From an uncultured Prevotella sp. (GTDB lineage: Bacteria; Bacteroidota; Bacteroidia; Bacteroidales; Bacteroidaceae), in the NCBI GenBank assembly GCA_900320905.1, contig ONTZ01000003.1, forward strand, positions 24,549 through 88,548: 64,000 nt of DNA, given 5' to 3'. How positions within the stretch are numbered: position 1 is the stretch's first letter; the number at the start of each line of letters is the position of its first letter. Positions 17,353 through 26,574 of the stretch are shown in pieces. The notes under the pieces were generated by a model. It made no database searches, was not told the origin of the DNA, and saw nothing but the letters and a program-made list of their open reading frames with translations. The translations under genes were made by a program, and so were the position numbers.

Positions 17353-18927
17353 TTAGGTTGTTTCAATTTCCTCCTGCATGTCGATAAACTGGCGGTCTGC
17401 ATCATAGAACTCATATTGCAGGAAGGCCAGTTTCTGCGACGGCACAATATGCACGCCCAGGCCATACCTCATCTGCCACTTCATTTTCAGGCTGATGGCG
17501 CCCTTGTTGATGTAGGCAGCAACGTAGGGGTGTACGTGCAGGTAGAACTTGCGGATTCCAATATTGTTGACCAAGCGGTCAATCTTGCTCTCTAACTGAT
17601 CTGTAAAGAGGATGCTGGACTTGATTTTGCCAGATCCGTGACAGGTAGGACATTCCTCTTCGACATTGACATCCATGGCGGGGCGCACCCTTTGACGGGT
17701 AATCTGCATCAGACCGAATTTCGAGAGTGGTAGGATGTTGTGCTTGGCGCGGTCTTTCTGCATGTTCTTGCACATCCGCTCGTAAAGCATCTGACGGTCT
17801 TCTGCCAAATTCATATCCACGAAGTCCACTACGATGATTCCTCCCATATCACGTAGTCTCAGTTGGCGTGCCAGTTCGTCGGCTGCCCCGAGGTTGGTCT
17901 CCAGTGCGTTGGCCTCTTGTCCGTTGTCTTTCTTTACGCGGGTACCGCTGTTTACATCCACCACGTGCATCGCCTCTGTGTGCTCAATGATGAGATAGGC
18001 TCCATGCTTGTAGTTGACGGTCTTGCCGAATCCTGACTTGAGTTGCTTGGTGACGTTGAAGTTGTCGAAGATAGGCACCGTACCCTTGTAGAGTTTCACG
18101 ATGTCCTTCTTCTCCGGGGCAATCAGTTCGACGTAGTCGCTCACTTGGTGATACATATCCTCGTCGTTGATGTGAATGCCGTCGTAGGTGGGATTGAACA
18201 GGTCGCGCAGCAGTGCGACGGCCCGACTCTGTTCCTCAAAGCACAGTTGTGGACGCTCTGTGGTCTTCTGTACCTTGGTGATTGTGTCTTCCCAGCGTTT
18301 CAGCAGGATTTTCAACTCAGCATCAAGTTCGGCAGCGCGTTTGCCTTCTGCCACCGTGCGTACAATGACGCCGAAGTTCTTAGGCTTGATGCTCTGAATG
18401 AGTTGTTTCAGGCGGCTTCTTTCTTCGCCTTTTTTGATTTTTGTCGATACGGAAACACTATCCTCGAAGGGCATCAGTACCAGATAGCGCCCAGCAAAAC
18501 TGAGTTCGCACGTCAGTCGGGGACCTTTGGTGTTGATGGGTTCCTTCACGATCTGCACCAGCAATTCCTGTCCCACCTTTAATGTGTTGGCAATGCTGCC
18601 GTCTTTTTTCAGGATGGGCTGGATGGTGGCCTTTTGGATGGGATAGAGTTTCTTTCGGTCGCTCACTACCTGTTTCAGGTATTTTTCGTAGGAGCAGAAT
18701 TGAGAGCCCAGGTCAAGATAGTGCAGGAATGCCACGCGTTCTGCGCCGACGTCGACAAAGCAGGCGTTCAGTCCTGGCATCAGTTTTTTCACCTTTGCCA
18801 CGTAGATGTTGCCCACAGAGAACGATGCCGTGCGCTGCTCCTTCTGGTATTCCACCAGCGTCTTATCTTCGAGCAGGGCAATGGAGATGTCCTTCGGTTG
18901 CACATCGATGATTACTTCGCTTGTCAT
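17353..18927 (-). CDS. rng: Ribonuclease G
   Basis: 524 aa, RNase E/G family, processing 16S rRNA ends and decaying mRNA. The N-terminal S1 domain starts at about residue 35 (FSVGNIYVAKVKKLMPGLNACFVDVG). The catalytic metal Asp lies in GGIIVVDFVDM, and the zinc-link ECPTCHGSGK near residue 420 is intact. The length fits RNase G rather than the longer RNase E. An upstream in-frame TTG at 18936 is possible, but the ATG at 18927 gives MTSEVIIDVQPKDISIALLED, the usual family start. It lies in a translation-related cluster with HU and the mS38-like protein. Confidence 0.93.
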   Translation of the reverse strand: MTSEVIIDVQPKDISIALLEDKTLVEYQKEQRTASFSVGNIYVAKVKKLMPGLNACFVDVGAERVAFLHYLDLGSQFCSYEKYLKQVVSDRKKLYPIQKATIQPILKKDGSIANTLKVGQELLVQIVKEPINTKGPRLTCELSFAGRYLVLMPFEDSVSVSTKIKKGEERSRLKQLIQSIKPKNFGVIVRTVAEGKRAAELDAELKILLKRWEDTITKVQKTTERPQLCFEEQSRAVALLRDLFNPTYDGIHINDEDMYHQVSDYVELIAPEKKDIVKLYKGTVPIFDNFNVTKQLKSGFGKTVNYKHGAYLIIEHTEAMHVVDVNSGTRVKKDNGQEANALETNLGAADELARQLRLRDMGGIIVVDFVDMNLAEDRQMLYERMCKNMQKDRAKHNILPLSKFGLMQITRQRVRPAMDVNVEEECPTCHGSGKIKSSILFTDQLESKIDRLVNNIGIRKFYLHVHPYVAAYINKGAISLKMKWQMRYGLGVHIVPSQKLAFLQYEFYDADRQFIDMQEEIETT

Positions 18928-19039
18928 TTGTCGCAAATTTTTCTTGACGGGGTTAATAACTCAAAAGGGTGTGTCGCAACCCTTCTTGGATTTGCTGGCA
19001 CACTCCTTTCATTTCTTTTGCTGCTTGCAATCGCCTTGC

Positions 19040-19129
19040 TTACTTACTCTTGTGGCGATTCTTGCGCAGTCTCTTCTTACGCTTGTGAGTAGCCATCTTG
19101 TGGCCCTTCTTCTTCTTTCCGTTTGGCAT
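19040..19129 (-). CDS. 29-residue basic ribosomal-type protein (mS38/bS22, AURKAIP1/COX24-like)
   Basis: Sequence MPNGKKKKGHKMATHKRKKR plus LRKNRHKSK, almost entirely Lys/Arg/His. The pattern KM-x3-HKRKKRLRKNRHK resembles the short AURKAIP1/COX24 domain of mitochondrial mS38 and actinobacterial bS22, which line the small subunit near the decoding centre. Similar mini-genes lie in front of RNase G in related Bacteroidetes as far as I recall. It is easily missed because of its size. It sits 25 bases after HU and about 110 bases before rng on the same strand. Function is inferred from composition and pattern only. Confidence 0.72.
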   Translation of the reverse strand: MPNGKKKKGHKMATHKRKKRLRKNRHKSK

Positions 19130-19154
19130 AACTATAAAACTATTTAAACAATTA

Positions 19155-19430
19155 TTACTTCATTCTTGATACGAAACTCTTCGAGGGCTTGAATGCGGGG
19201 AAGTCGTGTGCCTCGATGACCATTGTCGTGTTCTTGGAGATGTTACGGGCGGTCTTGGCAGCGCGATGCTTCACGGTGAAAGTACCGAATCCGCGCAGGT
19301 AGACGTTTTCCTTGTTCTCTGCCAGACTATTGCGGATTTCTTCCATAAATCCCTCTACACTAGCGGCAACATCCTTGTATGGGATGCCGGTCTCCTCTGT
19401 AATGTTTTTGATGATCTCAGCCTTTGTCAT
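19155..19430 (-). CDS. HU/IHF-family DNA-binding protein
   Basis: 91 aa. MTKAEIIKNITEETGIPYKDVAASVEGFMEEIRNSL is the dimerising helical part. VYLRGFGTFTVKHRAAKTARNI with the following TTMVIEAHDFPAFKPSKSF is the beta-arm and the C-terminal HU signature. It bends and compacts DNA as a dimer. Normal length (~90 aa). Own promoter upstream; likely cotranscribed with the mS38-like gene, rng and GT2. Confidence 0.93.
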   Translation of the reverse strand: MTKAEIIKNITEETGIPYKDVAASVEGFMEEIRNSLAENKENVYLRGFGTFTVKHRAAKTARNISKNTTMVIEAHDFPAFKPSKSFVSRMK

Positions 19431-19490
19431 TTTTCTTATTTCTCTATATATTAATAATGTGTAAACCTATAAATCTTCGATTTCGGACTG

Positions 19491-19498
19491 CAAAGTTA
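19491..19498 (-). promoter_or_regulatory. -7 element of the HU gene
   Basis: Minus-strand TAACTTTG (TAnnTTTG), 61 bases before the HU ATG at 19430. Confidence 0.6.
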
Positions 19499-19581
19499 CT
19501 AATTTTCAGTCTATTACCGAAATATTTCCCGATTTTTTTTCGAAAATTATGAAATTTGATGTCTTATTTCCCTCTTTTTTG

Positions 19582-19589
19582 TATCTTTG
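19582..19589 (+). promoter_or_regulatory. -7 element of the 19615 lipoprotein gene
   Basis: TATCTTTG, perfect match, 26 bases before the chosen ATG. An earlier in-frame ATG at 19549 lies upstream of it and is excluded. Confidence 0.75.
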
Positions 19590-19614
19590 CAGCAGAAAAA
19601 GAGCAAAATTGCGT

Positions 19615-20142
19615 ATGAAACAGAACAAATTATCCCTTGCAGCAGTTGTCATCTGTGGGATGCTTCTTGTCAGCAGTTGTTTCGGAGGTCAACAGCAGCC
19701 CCGTGCATATTCGTCGGAATTGACCAGTTCTGATAGTGTCGCCATCCGAATGGGTGAGTACACGATGATGATTTACCATAGTGACCGTCTGGGATTCGAC
19801 ATCAATTATCCCTCCTTCCTCGTGCATCAGGATCTACCTGACGAGGTGGGGATGCAGGAAATATTCATGATGGATGATGTGTCGGTATCCGTGATGGTCG
19901 ACTCGCTGGAAGGTATGATGCGCAGTTCGGGACAGATGATGATGGGTATGGGTGCCGAACTCTTGGAAGTGGGCGACGACTACAGCATCCACCAGGGTAC
20001 CGACGACAAGTGGGAGTATTATGGTAAAGTCATTGATAGCGACACCCTGCGTCAGGTCACCGTCCTGCTTCGCTATTATCCGGAACATGCCGATGCCGTA
20101 GAACTCCTGAAAGAGTGGGTGAGAGGGTTTGAAGTGAAATAA
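19615..20142 (+). CDS. Lipoprotein, function unknown
   Basis: 175 aa. MKQNKLSLAAVVICGMLLVSSC is a lipoprotein signal with lipobox LVSSC. The mature protein has a central methionine-rich stretch (GMMRSSGQMMMGMGAEL) and ends in a compact domain (YYGKVIDSDTLRQVTVLLRYYPEHADAVELLKEWV) similar in outline to small periplasmic domains found in Bacteroidales lipoproteins. No known family recognised. It has its own promoter and a bidirectional terminator, so it is a single-gene unit. Confidence 0.75.
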   Translation: MKQNKLSLAAVVICGMLLVSSCFGGQQQPRAYSSELTSSDSVAIRMGEYTMMIYHSDRLGFDINYPSFLVHQDLPDEVGMQEIFMMDDVSVSVMVDSLEGMMRSSGQMMMGMGAELLEVGDDYSIHQGTDDKWEYYGKVIDSDTLRQVTVLLRYYPEHADAVELLKEWVRGFEVK

Positions 20143-20170
20143 CAAATCCCGGCGATTGCCGGGATTTGTT
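20141..20170. terminator. Bidirectional terminator between lipoprotein gene and rpiB
   Basis: AACAAATCCCGGC (20141-20153) and GCCGGGATTTGTT (20158-20170), a perfect 13-base stem with a 4-base loop. It overlaps the stop codons of both convergent genes. Confidence 0.9.
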
Positions 20171-20621
20171 ATTTACAAGGGATTTTGTCAATTCTCTTTT
20201 GATGGCGTCCGCCTTCGAACTCGGTGGCGAAGTACTCGTCCATAATCTGACGGGCCGTATCCTCGTCGATAAACCGTCCGGGCATCACTAATACGTTGGC
20301 ATTGTTGTGCTGACGGATCAGGTGGGCAATCTCAGGAATCCAGCAGAGACCTGCACGGATGCTTTGGTGCTTGTTGAGCGTCATATTAATACCCTCGCCA
20401 GAGCCGCAGATAGCGATGCCTGGGAACACCTCGCCCTGCTCGATACCCTCAGCCAGAGCATGTCCAAAGTCAGAATAGTCGCACGAGTCCTCAGTGTATG
20501 TGCCGTAGTCCTTATACTTGTATCCCTTCTCTTCGAGATACTTCTTCACAAATTGTTTTAAGGCAAAGCCAGCGTGATCGCTGGCTATGCCGATAGTCTT
20601 TACTTCCATCGTCTTATCCAA
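20169..20621 (-). CDS. rpiB: Ribose-5-phosphate isomerase B
   Basis: 150 aa, RpiB/LacAB family, interconverting ribulose-5-phosphate and ribose-5-phosphate. It starts TIGIASDHAGFALKQFVKKYL and has DYSDFGHALAEGIEQGE, the CGSGEGINMTLNKHQSIRAGLC active-site segment (split here as CGSGEGINMTLNK and the following HQSIRAGLC) and the RQHNNANVLVMPGR loop, all family marks. It overlaps the upstream cytidylate-kinase-like gene by 8 bases and ends the GH51-tkt-kinase-rpiB operon. The operon joins arabinan cleavage to the non-oxidative pentose phosphate pathway. Confidence 0.94.
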   Translation of the reverse strand: MDKTMEVKTIGIASDHAGFALKQFVKKYLEEKGYKYKDYGTYTEDSCDYSDFGHALAEGIEQGEVFPGIAICGSGEGINMTLNKHQSIRAGLCWIPEIAHLIRQHNNANVLVMPGRFIDEDTARQIMDEYFATEFEGGRHQKRIDKIPCK

Positions 20622-21258
20622 TGTACTGCATGATGATATCTACAATCTCGTCTTCTGTCTTGCCATCGGCAGAGATGACGAGGTCGTAGTTGTGAGTGTC
20701 ATAGCGTGACGTTTTGGTGAACTTCTTGACGTAGTTCTCACGCATCTTGTCCACCTTTTCAATGGTCTTGCGGGCTTCGTCCTCAGTCATGTTCTGTTTG
20801 CGCATCACACGCTCTACGCGGAACGGCAGAGAGGCCTGGATGAGGATGCTCAGGCAGTTTGGGTGATCGCGGAACACGTAGAAACCTGTACGACCTGCCA
20901 CGATGCATGACTCATTGTCGGCGATATGGCTGAAGATTTCGGTCTCCACCTTATACATGTCGTCGGTGGTCACCAAGTGGAATACATCCTGAGGGGGATG
21001 GGGCACGCTGTTTATCTCGCCCATCTTCTCTCCCATATAGATGGCTGAGTTCAGCAAGTCGCGCCACCAGGAACTGTTGCCACCCTTCACCTTCTCCACC
21101 TCTTCGGTACTGATGTTGAATTTGCTCTTTAGTTCGTTGATGAGCCATTTGTCGTAGAAGGTTACACCCAACTTTTCTGCCAACTTGCGGCCTACAGTGC
21201 GACCGCCACTACCCAACTCACGATTGATAGTAATGATAAATTTTTCGTTTTTATTCAT
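20614..21258 (-). CDS. Cytidylate kinase-like family protein
   Basis: 214 aa P-loop kinase of the cytidylate-kinase-like family (not the canonical Cmk). ITINRELGSGGRTVGRKLAEKLG is the phosphate-binding loop. GVTFYDKWLINEL and CIVAGRTGFYVFRDHPNCLSILIQAS are typical further segments, with the lid-like VERVMRKQNMTEDEARKTIEKVDKMRENYVKKFT. Its substrate is not known; such proteins are common in Bacteroidales and are often taken to phosphorylate nucleotides or small metabolites. Placement between transketolase and rpiB suggests a pentose or nucleotide connection, but that is inference. Confidence 0.8.
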   Translation of the reverse strand: MNKNEKFIITINRELGSGGRTVGRKLAEKLGVTFYDKWLINELKSKFNISTEEVEKVKGGNSSWWRDLLNSAIYMGEKMGEINSVPHPPQDVFHLVTTDDMYKVETEIFSHIADNESCIVAGRTGFYVFRDHPNCLSILIQASLPFRVERVMRKQNMTEDEARKTIEKVDKMRENYVKKFTKTSRYDTHNYDLVISADGKTEDEIVDIIMQYIG

Positions 21259-21323
21259 AATTCATTATTGTTTATTGATATGTTGTGGCGGTCGCTTAGA
21301 CACTCACTTCTTAACTCAAGTGG

Positions 21324-23336
21324 TTAAGCAAGCAACTTTTTCACCTGATTGTAAACATTCTCGCCAGTGAAGCCGAGTTTCTCGTCGAGCACCTTGTAAG
21401 GAGCAGAGAAGCCAAAACTCTCGAGTCCCCATACAGTACCGTCGGCACCTACAAGACCTTCAAGGTTTACGGGCAGACCAGCGGTGAGACCGAACTTCTT
21501 CTTGCCTGCAGGCAGAATGCTCTGTTGGTATTCCTTGCTCTGGCTGCGGAACAGACCCTCAGAAGGAACGCTCACGATGCGCACCTTCACGCCATCCTCG
21601 CGGAGCAACTTAGCACCAGCCTCGAGAGTAGAAACCTCAGAACCAGAAGCCAACAGGATCACATCGTAGTTCTCGTCGGAGCCAGCAACCACGTAAGCAC
21701 CCTTGGTAGCCTGGTTGTAGTCGTTGCCCTCGGGCAGCATCTCAATGTTCTGACGAGAGAAGATAAGAGCCGTAGGCGTATCAACGTTCTCCATTGCCAT
21801 GCGCCAGCAAACGGTGGTTTCCTCAGCATCGGCAGGACGAACAACCAATACGGAGTTCTTACCGTGATGGTTCTTCAGTTTCTCCATCAGACGGATCTGT
21901 GCCTCCTGCTCAACGGGCTCGTGGGTAGGACCATCCTCACCAACACGGAAGGCATCGTGCGTCCAGATGAACTTCACAGGCAGTTCCATCAGGGCAGCCA
22001 TGCGAACGGCGGGCTTCATGTAGTCTGAGAATACGAAGAAAGTACCGCAAGCGGGGATGACACCACCGTGCAAAGCCATACCGATACAGCAGCAAGCCAT
22101 TGTGAGTTCAGCCACACCAGCCTCGAAGAAGGCACCGCTGAAGTCACCACGAACCATATCCTTGGTCTTCTTCAGGAAGCCGTTGGTGTTGTCGGAGTTA
22201 CTCAGGTCTGCAGAAGCGCAGATCATGTTGGGCACCTGCTCAGCAAGTTGTCCCAGAACGGTGGCCGATGCGTTACGTGTGGCGCAACCAGGTTTCTGCT
22301 CCACCTTGCTCCAGTCGATCTTTGGAGCCTTGCCGCTGAACCACTCCTCGAGTTGCTTGGCCTGTACGGGATGCCCCTTGGCCCACTCTGCCTTCTCGGC
22401 ATAGCGCTCGGCCACAATCTTCTTCAGTTCCTCAGCACGCTTTGCATAGAGTTCCTTCACTTCTGGGAAGATCTGGAAAGGATTCTCTGGATCAGCACCC
22501 AGGTTCTTCATCGTGTTGATATAAGCATCGCCACCGAGGGGAGCACCGTGGGTAGCGCAGTTGCTCTCGTATGAAGAGCCGTCAGCCTTGCGGGCACCCT
22601 TACCCATCACACAGTGGCCGATGATCAGTGAAGGACGCTCCTTCTCAGCCTGAGCCTTCTTGATGGCCTCACGGATCTGATCCACGTCGTTACCGTCAAT
22701 CTTCTGAACAAACCATCCCCAGGCCTCGTACTTCTTGGCAGTATCCTCGCAGGTCACCACCTCAGTACGTGTAGACAACTGGATATCGTTGGCATCGTAG
22801 AACATGATCAGGTTGTCGAGTCCGAGGTTGCCAGCGATACGACCGGCACCCTGAGAGATCTCCTCCTGCACACCACCATCAGAGATATAGGCGTAGATAG
22901 TCTGGTTCATCACGTTGCCCAGACGAGCCTTCAGAAACTTTGCAGCGATGGCAGCACCAACGGCGAAGCAATGACCCTGTCCCAGAGGACCGGAGGTATT
23001 CTCGATACCGCGCTCAATCTCGCGCTCAGGGTGTCCAGGAGTCACAGAACCCCACTGACGCAGGTTCTTCAAGTCCTCCAAGGTGTACTTGCCAATGAGA
23101 GCCAACTGGCTGTAGAGCATCGGAGCCATGTGACCAGGGTCGAGGAAGAAACGGTCACGTCCCTCCCAAGCGGGATTCTCAGGGTCGTACACTAAGAACT
23201 CACTGTACAGCGTGTTGATAAAATCAGCACCACCCATAGCACCGCCGGGGTGACCAGACTTAGCCTTTTCAACCATCGAAGCAGCGAGGATACGGATATT
23301 ATCCGCTGCCATGTTCATAATTTTGTTGTCGTTCAT
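21324..23336 (-). CDS. tkt: Transketolase
   Basis: 670 aa, full length. It moves two-carbon units between sugar phosphates, linking xylulose-5-phosphate from arabinose to glycolysis. Landmarks: VEKAKSGHPGGAMGGADF, SGPLGQGHCFAVGAA, the TPP/Mg site YISDGGVQEEISQGAGR (a SDG in place of the usual GDG, with the Asp kept), LIMFYDAND, and in the second half DLSNSDNTNGFL, FEAGVAELTMACCCIGMALHGG and THDAFRVGEDGPTHEPVEQ. Directly downstream of the GH51 gene (9-base gap). Confidence 0.95.
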   Translation of the reverse strand: MNDNKIMNMAADNIRILAASMVEKAKSGHPGGAMGGADFINTLYSEFLVYDPENPAWEGRDRFFLDPGHMAPMLYSQLALIGKYTLEDLKNLRQWGSVTPGHPEREIERGIENTSGPLGQGHCFAVGAAIAAKFLKARLGNVMNQTIYAYISDGGVQEEISQGAGRIAGNLGLDNLIMFYDANDIQLSTRTEVVTCEDTAKKYEAWGWFVQKIDGNDVDQIREAIKKAQAEKERPSLIIGHCVMGKGARKADGSSYESNCATHGAPLGGDAYINTMKNLGADPENPFQIFPEVKELYAKRAEELKKIVAERYAEKAEWAKGHPVQAKQLEEWFSGKAPKIDWSKVEQKPGCATRNASATVLGQLAEQVPNMICASADLSNSDNTNGFLKKTKDMVRGDFSGAFFEAGVAELTMACCCIGMALHGGVIPACGTFFVFSDYMKPAVRMAALMELPVKFIWTHDAFRVGEDGPTHEPVEQEAQIRLMEKLKNHHGKNSVLVVRPADAEETTVCWRMAMENVDTPTALIFSRQNIEMLPEGNDYNQATKGAYVVAGSDENYDVILLASGSEVSTLEAGAKLLREDGVKVRIVSVPSEGLFRSQSKEYQQSILPAGKKKFGLTAGLPVNLEGLVGADGTVWGLESFGFSAPYKVLDEKLGFTGENVYNQVKKLLA

Positions 23337-23345
23337 AATAAATTG

Positions 23346-24938
23346 TTATTTTATGTTTAATACAATAATTGATTTTGCAGGAACTTTTACGGTGAGGATA
23401 CCTTTGTTCAACTTTGCGTCGGTGTAGGCTTTCGGGGCCACGACGTTCGGATTCTTGAAGTCGTTGTAGTCGGCCACGTTCTTTGAGGTGAGGATACGGC
23501 CTGAGACATTCTTGGCATTATAGCCGTCGATCTGGAAGTCGATGGTCTTGTCGGTGTCGAGGCTCACATTCGTGATGGCAAGTACCAGACTGCCGTCTGT
23601 GGTCTTGGCAGCAGAGGCAGAGAGTAGGGGACAGGGGCGATAGCCTTCATCCTTGGCACCCTTCTTCTCCTTGAAGTAGGCCTTGCTCACGGCGACGATC
23701 TCACTCTCCAGGTCAACAGGCAGATAGGTAGCCTCCATGAACGGGGTGTACATCTCGAACACATGGTAGGTCGGTGTGAGCACCATGTGACCCGTTCCCT
23801 CCTGATCGGTGAGGATCATCGACTGGAGTACGTTCACCACCTGGGCGATGTTGGCCATCTTCACACGATCGGTATATTTATGGAACACGTTGAGACTCAG
23901 TGCAGCCACGAAGGCATCGCGCAGGGCGTTCTGCTGATACAGGTGTCCGGCTATGGTGCCTGGTTCCTCGTCCCACCAAGTACCCCATTCGTCCACAAGC
24001 AGACCGATGGTGTTCTTCGGGTCTTTCTCGTCCATGATGGCCTTGTGCTTCTTAATCACCTCTTCAATCTCCAGACACTTGCCGAGAGCCCAGTAGTACT
24101 GGTCGGTATTAAATATTGTGGCAGAGCCTTTCGAGCCTTCCCATCCCGAACAGGTGTAGTAATGCAAGGAGATACCCTGCATCTGACGACCGATGTTCTG
24201 CATCAGCACCTCGGTCCAGTTGTAGTCGTAGTCACTGGCACCCGAGGCGATGCGATAGAGGCGGTTGCCTGGTTGGTCGCGGAGGTAGGTATTAAACTTG
24301 CGGAACTCGTTCGAGTAGTACTCTGGTGTCATATTACCGCCACAGCCCCAGGCTTCGTTGCCGATGCCGAAATACTTCACCTTCCATGCCTTGTCGCGTC
24401 CGTTCTGACGACGCAGACGGGCCATCGGGGTATCACCGTCGCTGGTCATGTACTCTACCCACTGGGCCATTTCCTTCACCGTACCGGAACCTACGTTGCC
24501 GCTGATATACGGTTCGCAGCCTAACATCTCGCAGAGGTTCAGGAACTCATGTGTACCAAACGAGTTGTCCTCGATGGTACCGCCCCAGTTGTTGTTGCGC
24601 AGCGAGGGGCGCTGGCTCTTCGGACCGATACCGTCCATCCAGTGGTAGTCGTCGGCAAAACAGCCGCCCGGCCAGCGCATCACGGGAATCTTCAGGGCCT
24701 TCAGGGCCTCGAACACATCCTTGCGATAACCTTGGATGTTGGGAATCTTGGAGTCCTCACCTACCCAGAGACCACCGTAGATACATGATCCGAGGTGCTC
24801 TGAGAACTGTCCGTAAATCTCTTTGTTGATCTTGGCTCCAGCCTGGTCTGCATGAACTGTTGCCTTCACGGCATCCGCTGCCATTGCGCCAGTGGCGAAG
24901 GCCAGTGCGATCGTCGCGGTAACGAAAAATTTCTTCAT
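23346..24938 (-). CDS. Secreted alpha-L-arabinofuranosidase, GH51
   Basis: 530 aa. [23 protein letters not shown] is a signal peptide. The catalytic barrel starts near residue 40 ([24 protein letters not shown]). The acid/base Glu is in [15 protein letters not shown] and the nucleophile Glu in [17 protein letters not shown]-terminal beta-sandwich ([17 protein letters not shown] ... [20 protein letters not shown]) completes the family architecture. It releases L-arabinose from arabinan or arabinoxylan fragments in the periplasm. It leads the operon with tkt, a kinase-like gene and rpiB and has its own promoter. A comparable grouping exists near the arabinose locus of Bacteroides thetaiotaomicron, as I recall. 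Confidence 0.93.
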   Translation of the reverse strand: MKKFFVTATIALAFATGAMAADAVKATVHADQAGAKINKEIYGQFSEHLGSCIYGGLWVGEDSKIPNIQGYRKDVFEALKALKIPVMRWPGGCFADDYHWMDGIGPKSQRPSLRNNNWGGTIEDNSFGTHEFLNLCEMLGCEPYISGNVGSGTVKEMAQWVEYMTSDGDTPMARLRRQNGRDKAWKVKYFGIGNEAWGCGGNMTPEYYSNEFRKFNTYLRDQPGNRLYRIASGASDYDYNWTEVLMQNIGRQMQGISLHYYTCSGWEGSKGSATIFNTDQYYWALGKCLEIEEVIKKHKAIMDEKDPKNTIGLLVDEWGTWWDEEPGTIAGHLYQQNALRDAFVAALSLNVFHKYTDRVKMANIAQVVNVLQSMILTDQEGTGHMVLTPTYHVFEMYTPFMEATYLPVDLESEIVAVSKAYFKEKKGAKDEGYRPCPLLSASAAKTTDGSLVLAITNVSLDTDKTIDFQIDGYNAKNVSGRILTSKNVADYNDFKNPNVVAPKAYTDAKLNKGILTVKVPAKSIIVLNIK

Positions 24939-24969
24939 ATCAGGTTTTGTTTTGTTGTGAATTAGGCTA

Positions 24970-25000
24970 CAAAAGTACTACTTTTTTTTGAAACAACAAA
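24970..25000 (-). promoter_or_regulatory. Promoter of the GH51-tkt-rpiB operon
   Basis: Minus strand: TTTG (24997-25000), 19-base spacer, TACTTTTG (24970-24977), 32 bases before the GH51 ATG. Confidence 0.75.
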
Positions 25001-25059
25001 CAAACCATCTATTAAAGTTAATTAAATATTCGTTTACCGCGACTATCTGTCAGACTTGC

Positions 25060-26559
25060 TCACTTCATCACCCTCAAGTGCTTGGTCATTTCGGTCATGT
25101 ATTTTTCGGTGAGGGAGTTGATGTACTTCTGGGTTTTCTTGGCTTTTTTGGAAAGCGAGCCTCTGGCCATGAAAAACTCGTTGAACGAGTTGTTCTGCTT
25201 GGTGAACACATCGAGTATTTCCTTGAATCCCTCAGAATACATTTCATCGAGGAAACTTTGGGGCGGATTAGTGGCCTTGATGGATTTGACCATGTCGCTG
25301 AAAGCCTTGTCCAACTCCTTGTTCCGCTTGAGGATCTCGTCGCACTGCTGATCCACGTAGATTCCAAGACGGGCTTTGAAAGCTGGGCCTTGGCCCATGA
25401 TGTTGGCGATGACTTCGTAAGCATCCTGGACCATCTTCATACATGAACGCAGGTTTTTGCTTTTCTGCTCCAGAGCAATCTCCTGTTGGGGTGATAGGCT
25501 GAATCTCCACGCTTCTATATCTCTTACAGACTGAGACAGATGTATCTCGGGCTCGACAGTGACACCATCTTCTTCCCTGGGATCCCACTCTATTTTACCC
25601 GAAGCATCGTCGACACCCCGTTTTTGCAGTTCACTCAGCAGGCTCTTGCCCGAGTAGCGGCCTACACGTTGCTCGTAGTCACGATCCTCGTCGTAGTAGC
25701 CGTTATGCGTGGTGATGCGGTAGGTCTCGCCAGGCACGAAGTCGAGATTCGTCCACAGTTCGCAGAGTGAGCCGTCGGGCATGACGGTACGGATACGGCC
25801 CACCTTGGGTTTGTCGAGTTCGATGCTGAACGTGAAACGCTTGTTCACCACGGGCATCGTAGCCACGAAGTCGCTGTCCTTCACATTATTGAGTTCCTCA
25901 GCGGTGTCGGCTATATAGACCACGTAGAGGGAGTCGTTGAGGTCATAACCCACCCGTCCGTCGATGGTGAATGTGTTCTTGTTGTCGCTTAAGAGACCTG
26001 CACTCGACATATTCTTCTGATAAAGGTCAGGGCGCAGTGAGGTGATCATATAGACTGAACCTGATGCAACACGCTTGTTCTCGACGTATTTCCACGAAAT
26101 GGCATAAACATCACGCAACTGGGGATTCTCAGGGTTCTTGGTACACATGAACCACAATTCCTCTTCTTTGAGTGTGCGCACATGGACCTGTGTGTTGTTC
26201 TGGCCATTGTTGGTGAGCACATCCACGATAACCTTCTGGTCGTTGGAGTTCGTCAAATGCATGAACTGATAGGACAGCGGCTCATCTTTTGTAAAGCAGT
26301 CGACCACTTGTGGGATATAGGAACCGGGTGCATCACAATAGAAAGTGACGGCTCTGATGCTCGATTCGATGGTGCCCGTATTCGGGTTTCTGTTCACAGA
26401 ATATATCTGGCGCTCTTTCGCTCCGAACCTATCGATCAACGTGTTCATGATCCTGATGACGTTCTCAGGCTTCTTCTGGGGTGCTGTTGACGTAGGGTCG
26501 GCACTGGCTGTTGTAATGGTGCTGCAAGCAATGAGCAGCATGGTGAATATTCTTTTCAT
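25060..26559 (-). CDS. Secreted protein with a DUF4369-like middle domain
   Basis: 499 aa with signal peptide MKRIFTMLLIACSTITTASA. An N-terminal domain (residues ~30-180) is of unknown type. A middle segment around residues 195-290 (NTFTIDGRVGYDLNDSLYVVYI..., FTFSIELDKPKVGRIRTVMP, FVPGETYRIT) resembles the DUF4369 beta-domain common in Bacteroidetes thiol-disulfide proteins. The C-terminal ~150 residues are helical and charged, without a thioredoxin CxxC. It is the last gene of the ECF sigma/anti-sigma operon (15-base gap), so it may be the effector or sensor of that system. Function unknown. Confidence 0.65.
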   Translation of the reverse strand: MKRIFTMLLIACSTITTASADPTSTAPQKKPENVIRIMNTLIDRFGAKERQIYSVNRNPNTGTIESSIRAVTFYCDAPGSYIPQVVDCFTKDEPLSYQFMHLTNSNDQKVIVDVLTNNGQNNTQVHVRTLKEEELWFMCTKNPENPQLRDVYAISWKYVENKRVASGSVYMITSLRPDLYQKNMSSAGLLSDNKNTFTIDGRVGYDLNDSLYVVYIADTAEELNNVKDSDFVATMPVVNKRFTFSIELDKPKVGRIRTVMPDGSLCELWTNLDFVPGETYRITTHNGYYDEDRDYEQRVGRYSGKSLLSELQKRGVDDASGKIEWDPREEDGVTVEPEIHLSQSVRDIEAWRFSLSPQQEIALEQKSKNLRSCMKMVQDAYEVIANIMGQGPAFKARLGIYVDQQCDEILKRNKELDKAFSDMVKSIKATNPPQSFLDEMYSEGFKEILDVFTKQNNSFNEFFMARGSLSKKAKKTQKYINSLTEKYMTEMTKHLRVMK

Positions 26560-26574
26560 AATCGTATTGTTTTT

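Noticed and set aside
18960-18985. Terminator between the mS38-like gene and rng
   Set aside because: Only a 6-base stem (AAGGGT/ACCCTT) without a proper T run on the relevant strand.
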